The position numbers and the translations under genes are program-made. 22,893 nucleotides of DNA from a virus, in the IMG/VR virus record IMGVR_UViG_3300000827_000030, positions 1 to 22,893 of that record; one strand, given 5' to 3'. The notes beneath the pieces are model-generated. The model saw only the letters and a program-made list of their open reading frames with translations. It had not been told where the DNA came from and did no database searches. Below are positions 8,670 to 15,118 of the stretch, piece by piece; within the stretch, counting starts at the first letter, position 1, and the number at the start of each line of letters is the position of its first letter.

Positions 8670-9389
8670 CTACAGCCCTAGGAGACTCCCCCAGTCGCTG
8701 TCCTCGTCGAGCACCTTCCCACCACTCAGGCGGGAAGAGCTTCCACCGGCAGGGACGAACGCGCCCCCATCCTCGGTTTTTGCGGCCACGTACTTGGCTA
8801 CTGCCTCGTCCGTGAGCTTCTTAGCGGTCGCGCTCTGGCGGGCCGCGATTGTGCGCAGCGCGTTGGGCTCGATCCCCTGACCTGAGAGCAGCTTGAGCGT
8901 CTCCACGTCAGCACCAGGAAACTCACTGGTCACTTGAGTGAAGAACGCATCGAGCTGTGCAGCCCGCGCCACTTGCTGGGCCTGCGTCTGGGCTTGCTCG
9001 CGCTCCATGCGGGCCGTGGTGGCCTCGACACGCGCTTCGAGCAGCTCGTTGGCGGCTTCCGTGCTCAGCTCGCCCGCCTCGATCCGTGCGCCCAGTTGCT
9101 GGCGATACGGCTCAATGGCCTGAGCGACTTGCTGAGAAAGCGCCGCCTCACGCGCATCTGCCAGGATCTGGGCACGCTCTTCCGGGCTGGCCTGAGAGAG
9201 CATCTGCAGGAGCTCGTCTTGACCCATGGGGGATTCTTCTGCTACGAGAGGCTCCGCCACAGGCAATTCCTCGGTCACAGGTAGCGCCTCGCCCACGGGT
9301 TCCGGTGCAGGCTCGGGGGCAGGCTCGGGCGTAGCGCTGGCAGTGCCAAGCAGCTCGTCTACAGCGTCCATCGGGTTGTCTTCGTCCAT
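8670..9389 (-). CDS. Capsid scaffolding protein
   Basis: The 239-aa protein is acidic. Residues 1-55 are Pro/Glu/Val-rich with EPAPEPAPEP repeats. Residues about 55-160 are long helices with many Gln, Glu and Ala (coiled coil), and a helix-rich C-terminal half ends in DSDWGSLLGL. This composition and its place between portal and major capsid genes are typical of scaffolds, which guide procapsid assembly and leave before packaging. The ATG at 9389 is directly preceded by AGGAGATAGGAG. No protease gene is visible, so scaffold exit without cleavage is likely; this is inference. Confidence 0.8.
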   Translation of the reverse strand: MDEDNPMDAVDELLGTASATPEPAPEPAPEPVGEALPVTEELPVAEPLVAEESPMGQDELLQMLSQASPEERAQILADAREAALSQQVAQAIEPYRQQLGARIEAGELSTEAANELLEARVEATTARMEREQAQTQAQQVARAAQLDAFFTQVTSEFPGADVETLKLLSGQGIEPNALRTIAARQSATAKKLTDEAVAKYVAAKTEDGGAFVPAGGSSSRLSGGKVLDEDSDWGSLLGL

Positions 9390-9400
9390 TCTCCTATCTC

Positions 9401-11203
9401 CTACATCCTCTCTTCCAGTTGCGCGGCGATCATCTGGCGCTTCTGGTCTAGCTCTCGCTTCTTGCGGAGCGCTTCGACTGCCTTACTGGCAGCAGGGCTG
9501 GCCATGAGGCCAAAGATCATCTCCTGGGTATCAGGATCAGCGGGGTCGCCCAGAAGTCCCGCAGCCGCCCAGTCTTGAATCGCGGAGTCCTGAGCCTCGG
9601 GAGTGCTCGGGGTCAGGCTTCCCTTCACGACTCGAACCACGGCGCTCCCACCCGCTGTGAGAGCCCCCAGACGAGAGACACTGATCCGTCCTTCTTCCGG
9701 GTTCTTGGTATCGTCGAGCCCCCAGGCGCGGGGCTCACGCACATACTTGCCCAAGATCACGCCACGGCGACGCGCACGCTCCTCGATAAAGCGCTCCAGG
9801 CGGGCGGAAAACGGGGCGTTCTGGGTGTTGTCGGCATCGAGCGCGATCCGCAGAGCGTAGCCAGAGGGTTTCTCCCCACCCATGTTCATGAGCTGGTTTA
9901 CGTGGACACCTGCGATATCCGACATCTGGCGCTCCAGCACGGCCAGCGCTTCGGGCGTGTCCGAATGAACGGTGGGGGAGGCTGCAAGCTGACCCATGCT
10001 TTTCGTCCAGATCGTGACAAAGTTCCCACTCTCCTCGACCGGCGCTTGGAGCCTCTCCTCGATGTCCGCCCCGCTGCCGTCGTTAGGGTCGCGGAAGAAC
10101 ACGTATTTCCTGTTATTGCGCTCGGCTAGCCAGCGGCTCTGGAGTAGGTTATAGGAGAACTGGGGCTCGACCAGATCGCACACAATCCCCCGGTGGTAGC
10201 ACGTCCCCACTTGCTCCTGGTACCCCAGGTGCAAGAGCGGGATCATGCCACAGGGTAGCTCGCCTTTGTAGAAGACATCGTTGCCACAGACCACAATCGT
10301 GCGCCCTTTGCGAAAGCGAGCGGTGGCTTTCTCGTACATAAAGAGCACCGTGGGGTTCTTGGTATCCTTGGCGGCCTGGCCGTTAGCTGCCCAGGGTGAA
10401 GTGAAGACCTCTTTGAGTGAGCGCCATAAGTTGGTCGCACCCAGCATGCCTGTCTCAGGAACGCGCCCATAGCGGCGCTCGACCTCGGCGAGGGGCATCT
10501 CAACGGCATGAATGACCCACTGGCAATCTTCCCACCGTGCGGCTCTGGGGTCGGCGTACACATCCCAGCCCGGTACGATCACCTCGACCAGATCACCCAC
10601 GGGGCGCTCTTCGTAGCCGACAATCTCGCCTGTTTTGTCCCACTTGACCGGGACACTGGCTAATGCGGTCGGGTCCCAATACTGCAAGAGGAACGAATCG
10701 CCGACTGTCCAGGACAAGCGCGAGAGCCTCTGGAGCTGGGCGCGTGAGTCGAGCTTGGCGTTGTAGTGCTCCTCGGCGACGCGCAGCTCCTGGGCAGCTC
10801 TCTGGTCGAGGTCGCGCTTGGTCAGCGGCTGGATGAGTGCGCCAGGCTCCATCATGGTGAAGCGCGCAACAGCCATCGAGCCAAAGCCACGGATAAGGTT
10901 GGTAGGTCGCCAGAAGTCTAGGTCGTCTGGGTTGCGTCCATCCTCCAGGGTGCGAGTCGCCGCGTTATACTTCAGGTGTGAGTAGCCACGCTCCGCCGCA
11001 ATGCACATTGCCCACTCGGGCTCTAAGTCTTGGCGGGCTTGCATGGCCAGCTCAAAGCGCTGGGTCACTAGCTCGATAAGTGCCTGATCGTCTTCTCCCG
11101 CGCTCTTGCTCACCTGCTGCACAGACGAAGCATCGGGCTCGCTCTCTGGATCGCTGGGATTCAGGAGCGGGGCAGGCTTGGAGCGAGAGAACGGCCAGTG
11201 CAT
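9401..11203 (-). CDS. Portal protein (podovirus type)
   Basis: At 600 aa this has the length and order expected for a portal, the twelve-fold ring at the capsid vertex through which the terminase moves DNA. After a disordered 40-residue N-terminus come the helix-rich base (LIELVTQRFELAMQARQDLE, WAMCIAAERGYSHLKYN, WRPTNLIRGF), a beta-rich wing with PGWDVYADP, the stem region with QFSYNLLQSRWLAERNNRKY, and a helical C-terminal part with SGYALRIALDADNTQNAP followed by RLERFIEERARRRG. The end (ASKAVEALRKKRELDQ onward) suits a short barrel. It is between the coiled-coil gene and the scaffold. No ribosome site is evident before the ATG, so translation may depend on coupling to the upstream gene (5 bases away). 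Confidence 0.85.
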   Translation of the reverse strand: MHWPFSRSKPAPLLNPSDPESEPDASSVQQVSKSAGEDDQALIELVTQRFELAMQARQDLEPEWAMCIAAERGYSHLKYNAATRTLEDGRNPDDLDFWRPTNLIRGFGSMAVARFTMMEPGALIQPLTKRDLDQRAAQELRVAEEHYNAKLDSRAQLQRLSRLSWTVGDSFLLQYWDPTALASVPVKWDKTGEIVGYEERPVGDLVEVIVPGWDVYADPRAARWEDCQWVIHAVEMPLAEVERRYGRVPETGMLGATNLWRSLKEVFTSPWAANGQAAKDTKNPTVLFMYEKATARFRKGRTIVVCGNDVFYKGELPCGMIPLLHLGYQEQVGTCYHRGIVCDLVEPQFSYNLLQSRWLAERNNRKYVFFRDPNDGSGADIEERLQAPVEESGNFVTIWTKSMGQLAASPTVHSDTPEALAVLERQMSDIAGVHVNQLMNMGGEKPSGYALRIALDADNTQNAPFSARLERFIEERARRRGVILGKYVREPRAWGLDDTKNPEEGRISVSRLGALTAGGSAVVRVVKGSLTPSTPEAQDSAIQDWAAAGLLGDPADPDTQEMIFGLMASPAASKAVEALRKKRELDQKRQMIAAQLEERM

Positions 11204-11208
11204 GGGGA

Positions 11209-11664
11209 TTACTCAGCCGCCGCCAGAAGCTCGACGATCAGAGGACGAAGTGCGGCCTGGTCGTTGGCGGAGAGGGAGCCGTTGGAGAAGATCGCCTCGT
11301 TCAAAAGGCGAGCTGCTGTCTTGAGCGTTGAGGGAGCGTGGTGCAGAGTATCGGCAAGTTTCTTGCGCAGATCTTCCGCTTCAGTCGCGAGAGAAATCTT
11401 TTCCGACCGCAGATCTTCGATGTCTTCAACAACACCACGAATAGGACCACGAATCTCACCAACTGCGGCAGCGTGCATCGAAGCGATTGTTTCACACGCG
11501 CCCTCGTAGGACTCCTTAAACTGACCAAGCCCAAGATCTAGCTCACTAATCTGAGATAGGAGCTTATCGTTCTCGTCGGTCAGGCGAACATTGGCCGCAT
11601 TCGCCGCCGCTAGAAGCCCTTCAGGAGTCGTCGCTTCCGCCGCTTTATCTTTTTCAGTTGCCAT
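11209..11664 (-). CDS. Coiled-coil protein preceding the portal
   Basis: The 151-aa protein is almost entirely helical, with long heptad-like stretches (about 25-60 and 75-110), an acidic N-terminus (MATEKDKAAEATT) and an Ala-rich end. No motif or family is recognised. It lies between the small membrane protein and the portal, with 5 bases on each side. A minor head protein or packaging accessory is plausible from position alone. Confidence 0.65.
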   Translation of the reverse strand: MATEKDKAAEATTPEGLLAAANAANVRLTDENDKLLSQISELDLGLGQFKESYEGACETIASMHAAAVGEIRGPIRGVVEDIEDLRSEKISLATEAEDLRKKLADTLHHAPSTLKTAARLLNEAIFSNGSLSANDQAALRPLIVELLAAAE

Positions 11665-11669
11665 AGTTT

Positions 11670-11903
11670 TTAGTCCAAGTACCTCGGCGCTATCGCCTGG
11701 GTCTTTGCTGCCTCTCGCCGTGCCAGTTGCCTTGCCTGCGTGTTTCGGAGCGCTAGGGTATCAAGGCTCTCGCGCAGGAGCTTCCAGAAGCCGGGCTGAA
11801 CCTGACCACACCGCAGCAAGCGCAGCTCACTGGCCAGCCAAAGCAAGCCAAGAGCCACGATCCACAACGGTGCGGCCATGATCCAGAGAGAAGAGAGCCC
11901 CAT
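11670..11903 (-). CDS. Small single-span membrane protein
   Basis: The 77-aa frame has one hydrophobic segment near the N-terminus (about residues 7-25, IMAAPLWIVALGLLWLASEL) and then a basic, helical, cytoplasm-like tail. An inner ATG at 11879 would still keep the membrane segment. The ribosome site is poor for both starts (GGAG is 13 bases from the first). It is the first gene after the terminator and ends 5 bases before the coiled-coil gene. Holin-like, spanin-like or virion roles are all possible from size, but no family is recognised. Confidence 0.55.
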   Translation of the reverse strand: MGLSSLWIMAAPLWIVALGLLWLASELRLLRCGQVQPGFWKLLRESLDTLALRNTQARQLARREAAKTQAIAPRYLD

Positions 11904-11957
11904 ATCTAAATATATGCTCCAAGTGCTGAGCGTCCGTGCTTCGAGTGGATGGGTATG
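11901..11957 (-). promoter_or_regulatory. Candidate start region of the structural operon
   Basis: This is the only non-coding stretch between the terminator and the structural genes, so a late promoter is expected here. Its 3' end on the minus strand is AT-rich, with CATAT and ATATG arms of an inverted repeat around ATTTAG (11916-11901) and TATATTTA as a loose -10-like element. TTGGAG lies only just before it, too close for a standard -35. The last ATG of the repeat is the start codon of the next gene. A non-standard promoter read with a phage factor is possible; nothing here proves it. Confidence 0.35.
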
Positions 11958-11983
11958 AAAAAAGCCCCGTCCGTAGCGGGGTT
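11958..11983 (-). terminator. Rho-independent terminator after the early/middle operon
   Basis: On the minus strand, CCCCG (11981-11977) and CGGGG (11969-11965) pair around the 7-base loop CTACGGA, with an extra closing G-U. Six T follow the stem (11963-11958). It lies about 12 bases past the stop of the zinc-knuckle gene and before the structural genes, so it separates two transcription units. Confidence 0.8.
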
Positions 11984-11994
11984 ATCCTAAAATT

Positions 11995-12201
11995 TCAATC
12001 GAAACTTGGGCCACCTGTCTTGTATTTAGCGACCGGCACATTGGCGAAGATCTTCTGAAGGGAAGTCTGGGGGTTTTCGCAGTCGCACAGAGGGTACGTC
12101 CGGTGCGACAAGACAATATCCTGAGGCGGGGTTATCCAATGTCCGCAGTTCGCGCATTTCTCCCCCATGACGCGCTGCGCATGCTTCTCTTTCTCGCTCA
12201 C
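11995..12201 (-). CDS. Small zinc-knuckle protein
   Basis: The GTG at 12201-12199 overlaps the phosphatase TGA (GTGA) and has GAGGGA six bases upstream, so 68 aa is preferred to the 76-aa reading from 12225. The N-terminus is charged. Cys16, Cys19, Cys39 and Cys41 (CANC and CDC) make a probable single zinc site. The remaining residues have no recognised fold. It is the last gene before the terminator, so it ends the early/middle operon. Function unknown; small zinc proteins in this position may bind nucleic acid. Confidence 0.7.
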   Translation of the reverse strand: MSEKEKHAQRVMGEKCANCGHWITPPQDIVLSHRTYPLCDCENPQTSLQKIFANVPVAKYKTGGPSFD

Positions 12202-12593
12202 AGCAATCCCTCTTTCTCCAGCCACTTCTCAACGGCATCCCAGTTCACCATGTCCCGCTCTCCTGGCTCGCCTGGGAGCAGAGGACAGCCAAGGGCCGCA
12301 TCGTCGATATAGAGGTTGGCGTATGCCTTCGGGCTCTGGCTCCAGTATTGGGATGGGTTTGAATTGACTCCATAGAGAGGAATGCTACGGACCGCAAACC
12401 ATGCAGCAGCATCGGTGAGAACCTTGCGGTCTTCAGAATCGCTACGCATCGTCCAAAGAATGAGCTTGTGCCCATTGGCGACAAGACGCTTCAGAACCTG
12501 GACGGCTCCAGGAACGTCGCGCCCAACCTTCGGAAACTCATGGGTAACGCAAGTACCGTCGAAGTCAACAGCGATAATGATTTTGTTATTCAT
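12198..12593 (-). CDS. HAD-superfamily phosphatase
   Basis: The ATG at 12593 has AAGGA eight bases upstream; a longer frame from 12680 would overlap the terminase gene and adds no domain. The 131-aa protein has the HAD motifs: Asp10/Asp12 in VDFDGT (nucleophile and acid-base), Thr48 in ILWTMR, Lys89 in SPKAY and Asp97/Asp98 in YIDDAALG. There is no cap domain of any size, as in small phosphatases acting on large or polymer-bound substrates, though nucleotides are also possible. Stand-alone HAD proteins of this size occur in many phages with unknown substrate. It follows the terminase by 28 bases and shares GTGA with the next gene. Confidence 0.85.
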   Translation of the reverse strand: MNNKIIIAVDFDGTCVTHEFPKVGRDVPGAVQVLKRLVANGHKLILWTMRSDSEDRKVLTDAAAWFAVRSIPLYGVNSNPSQYWSQSPKAYANLYIDDAALGCPLLPGEPGERDMVNWDAVEKWLEKEGLL

Positions 12594-12621
12594 ACTCTCT
12601 TTCCTTGCTCCCTCTGGAGCG

Positions 12622-14238
12622 TCAATTGATCCTTGCGCCTTTGGTCTTGCCCTTGAGCCAGCTCGGACGGTTGCGGTCATAGGCCAGCTTTTCGTCGAGC
12701 TGCTCAGGGCTTTTTGGCGGCGGTTGGATCGAGCGATGTAGCCCCATCCTCAGAGCATCGGCAGGGTGGTCTTCCTGCTTGGGAGCCTGCTCGATCTCCT
12801 CACGATCTATGGCATCCTCGTCGAGGCTATTTAACACTCGGATCAAGTGCTTGCACGTCGCCAGAATCCGAAAGCGGGGGAGCGCGTATTCCTCGCCATC
12901 ACTCCGAATCTCCGTGCGGGTTGCATGTAAGAAACGCTTCACGGTGCGCCAGCCAGCCTTGCGGTCTTTGTCGCCCTTGACGGCTGGCAAGCCTCTCTCC
13001 CAGTAGACCTCAGCAGCATATTTGCCTACACCCGCTCTCCTGGGTGTGCTTGCGTCCTCGGGCGGGAAGGTGCTTGCCCAGTCCATGGGGAGGCTCTCAA
13101 AGCCGCCACGGGATTTCTCGTCAGGCCCTTGCCAGCGTGACAGCTCCCAGCGACCCTCACGATCTCGCACGGGCGAGGCAAGCCCCCACTTCTCCAGACA
13201 CTCCAGAATGAGCTGGGCTTGCTCGTCGTCGCCCTTGCCCGCATCGTAGATCTCGTCCACCGCGTAAATATCGCCCAGGTGATCCTGCACCAGGAGCGCA
13301 AAGTAGAACGTCGGGCTCGTGGCGCTGGTGCCGTAGTCCACCGTGCCCCACCAGTTGCACCAGAGCCCGATGTGTAAGGGTAGAGACGCGATGACGTGCC
13401 ATGGCTCTGCGTGGTAGGTAAAGTGGCCACGCTCCTCATCCCAGACGGGAAAGCGGTGCTCCTCCTCAAACTCGTCAAAGAACCTACCCTGGCGATCCAG
13501 GAATCCCGCCTCGATCTCTTGGTGGAACTCTGCGGTCGAGAGGTCTTTGCGCAGGCTCTCGATCTCACTGGGGGCGATATGAGGGTTAGATCTCGTGGGC
13601 ATCTGCCAGCTCTTCCAGTCGGGATCATAGGTCTCGTCCTCAGGCTGTCCCTTGCGCCAGAGCCCATGGTAATCATCGCGACCTCGGGGAGTGGACGGGA
13701 ACCATGCGCGACCTCGGTAGTCGGCCAGGGCGGGACGGATCGCCATGCGCCACGCGACCATGAGGTGCCGAGACTTAGCGGCCTCGTTGATGATCACGTC
13801 TTTGTATTTGCGCCCGCGACAAGCTTCTGGGTCGCCATCCAGGCTCCAGAACTCGATGATCCCGCCATTGACAAGTTCCAGGCGCTTGTTCTGCTCACTG
13901 ACGCTCTTGGTCGCGGGCTTACAGTACGCTTTCATGGCTCGCCAGACATCGAGCAGGCTCTTGTACGTGGGCTGAAACCACCCGACAGGAAGAGCGTGGA
14001 GGACAAGGCTCTCGATGCCGATGTTGATACACATGACATCTTTACCAAAACGTCGCCCGCAGCAGATCACATTGAAGCGCTTGGACTCCCGCTTAATCTG
14101 CTCTTGGGCGCTATGCAGACTCGGTATCCGAATCGTCGGGGGAGATACAGACGTACTCAATTTTGATTTCTTGTGCGACACTTCCCGCGCTTTCTGAATC
14201 TCCCGCCGCATCGCCCTTGCTCTCGTCCTGGCCGCCAT
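12622..14238 (-). CDS. Terminase large subunit
   Basis: The 538-aa motor and nuclease has an ATPase domain with Walker A GRRFGKD (61-67), Walker B VIINEA (148-153) and coupling motif PSTPRG (181-186). The nuclease domain has Asp301 (TVDYGTS), Asp328/Glu329 (AVDEI) and the end motif EDHPADALRMGL with Asp490/Asp494. It cuts concatemers and pumps DNA through the portal. Two residues differ from the textbook: Asp67 replaces Ser/Thr after the Walker A lysine, and Asn151 replaces Asp in Walker B. The ATG at 14238 has GGAG seven bases upstream but overlaps the small subunit by 128 bases; internal starts at 14211 (ATG) or 14181 (GTG) would reduce this without touching the motifs. Confidence 0.93.
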   Translation of the reverse strand: MAARTRARAMRREIQKAREVSHKKSKLSTSVSPPTIRIPSLHSAQEQIKRESKRFNVICCGRRFGKDVMCINIGIESLVLHALPVGWFQPTYKSLLDVWRAMKAYCKPATKSVSEQNKRLELVNGGIIEFWSLDGDPEACRGRKYKDVIINEAAKSRHLMVAWRMAIRPALADYRGRAWFPSTPRGRDDYHGLWRKGQPEDETYDPDWKSWQMPTRSNPHIAPSEIESLRKDLSTAEFHQEIEAGFLDRQGRFFDEFEEEHRFPVWDEERGHFTYHAEPWHVIASLPLHIGLWCNWWGTVDYGTSATSPTFYFALLVQDHLGDIYAVDEIYDAGKGDDEQAQLILECLEKWGLASPVRDREGRWELSRWQGPDEKSRGGFESLPMDWASTFPPEDASTPRRAGVGKYAAEVYWERGLPAVKGDKDRKAGWRTVKRFLHATRTEIRSDGEEYALPRFRILATCKHLIRVLNSLDEDAIDREEIEQAPKQEDHPADALRMGLHRSIQPPPKSPEQLDEKLAYDRNRPSWLKGKTKGARIN

Positions 14239-14683
14239 CTGGTTTCTCCAACTCTTTCTGGAGAAGCTTCTCCTCCAACTCCGCCAAGCGCAGCTCCAGC
14301 TGCGTCAGGCGAACACGCGATTTCGATTCTACGATCCTCTGGATAGCCTCCGGGCTCTGCCACTCCTCCGGGAATCTCTGAGCCAGGTACCGCCACGCTA
14401 GAGCGGGATCTCGTGGTATCCGGTTGAGCAGAACTGTCTCGACAGCACCTTGGGCTCTTGCCTCCGCCCGATCCACGCGCTGGGCAAAAGTGAGTTTCTG
14501 GCCATCATCGTGCTCCTCCGTGGAATTTGTAGAATCGCCAAGCCAGTTGTAGAAGGTTTTTTTATCAATCCCTGCCGCAGCACAAGCAGCCGTGCGGGTG
14601 TATCCCATCTCCAGCGCCTTGAGGCAGGTGGTCTGCCTTTCCGGGGTGAAGTGGTGGTACCGCCGGGGGACGATCTCAGACAT
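14111..14683 (-). CDS. Terminase small subunit
   Basis: The chosen ATG at 14683 has a strong ribosome site (GAGGAGGAAGCTA before it) and overlaps the sigma-like stop by 8 bases; an upstream ATG at 14725 would add 14 unlikely residues. The 190-aa protein opens with a homeodomain-like HTH (ERQTTCLKALEMGYTRTAAC, then AAAGIDKKTFYNWLG), which in this family recognises the packaging site. A helical core follows (FAQRVDRAEARAQGAVETVL, then AWRYLAQRFPEEW), a common end pattern in terminase small subunits. After that come a coiled coil (about 122-147) for oligomerisation and an acidic tail. It would bind concatemer DNA and load the large subunit, which lies immediately downstream and overlaps it. Confidence 0.85.
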   Translation of the reverse strand: MSEIVPRRYHHFTPERQTTCLKALEMGYTRTAACAAAGIDKKTFYNWLGDSTNSTEEHDDGQKLTFAQRVDRAEARAQGAVETVLLNRIPRDPALAWRYLAQRFPEEWQSPEAIQRIVESKSRVRLTQLELRLAELEEKLLQKELEKPDGGQDESKGDAAGDSESAGSVAQEIKIEYVCISPDDSDTESA

Positions 14684-15053
14684 TAGCTTCCTCCTCGCAA
14701 AGTGCTTGAGAAGGATCGGTATCATACTGCCCGGACCGCTGCGCGACTCGTGCTAACATCAATATCTGGACTTGTCTTTGCGAATAACGACCTTGCTTTC
14801 GCAACTCCATGAGAATGCCCCAGCGTATGGCCTGTTGTGCGTATTTGTAAAACCCTCTTGGGGAGCGTGATGCATCCCATTTCAGAGCGGCATTACACAA
14901 CGCCAAGTGCCCCTCGGAAAGCAGTTCATCGTAGAGATTCGGACACCCCTTGGCATACTGCCCCGCCAAAACTTTGGGCAAATGTTGCCACTGGTCAATC
15001 AGCTTCTCGGCGCACGGGCAACCCACCAGCCCGCAGTGGGGGCACCGGGTCAC
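14676..15053 (-). CDS. Sigma-70 region-2-like protein with N-terminal cysteine cluster
   Basis: Residues about 38-90 align well with sigma-70 region 2, the part that binds the RNA polymerase clamp: LYDELLSEGHLALCNAALKW corresponds to the FLDLIQEGNIGLMKAVDKF part of RpoD, and FYKYAQQAIRWGILMELRKQ corresponds to regions 2.3-2.4. The paired tryptophans used for promoter melting in RpoD are replaced by Gln-Ala. No region 3 or 4 follows; the rest is a 35-residue helical and acidic tail. The N-terminus has Cys4, Cys7, Cys12 and Cys14 (CPHC and CPC), a possible zinc site. The GTG start shares bases with the micro-ORF stop. It stands directly before the terminase genes, a good place for a middle/late regulator. 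It could instead be an anti-termination or packaging-related protein. Confidence 0.65.
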   Translation of the reverse strand: MTRCPHCGLVGCPCAEKLIDQWQHLPKVLAGQYAKGCPNLYDELLSEGHLALCNAALKWDASRSPRGFYKYAQQAIRWGILMELRKQGRYSQRQVQILMLARVAQRSGQYDTDPSQALCEEEANV

Positions 15054-15118
15054 TCTTCCCCCCGGTTACCATCGAGCGCCACCACACCGCACTGCAAGCA
15101 ATAAATGAGATGACTCAC
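15050..15118 (-). CDS. 22-aa micro-ORF with a CxxC knuckle
   Basis: A GTG at 15118-15116 overlaps the replication gene's TGA (GTGA), and its own TGA at 15052-15050 overlaps the GTG start of the sigma-like gene, also GTGA. The peptide is MSHLIYCLQCGVVALDGNRG plus EE. YCLQCG is half of a zinc ribbon. Near its end lies a run of six G (15063-15058), where a -1 slip would join it in frame to the sigma-like protein. It may be a coupling peptide, or the N-terminal part of a longer frameshifted product. Confidence 0.4.
   Translation of the reverse strand: MSHLIYCLQCGVVALDGNRGEE

Noticed and set aside
11992-12005. Second ATTGAAA-like string (minus strand GTTTCGATTGAAAT)
   Set aside because: It is the stop region of the zinc-knuckle gene, lacks the stem, start and final C of the element at 21211-21247, and is not at spacer distance from it.
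12594-12680. Upstream extension of the HAD gene (29 residues)
   Set aside because: It overlaps the terminase end, has no domain content, and the ATG at 12593 has a clear ribosome site.
13396-14166. 256-codon plus-strand frame opposite the large terminase
   Set aside because: It is antisense to a gene with intact catalytic motifs and its translation has no recognisable domain; it is a product of codon bias.
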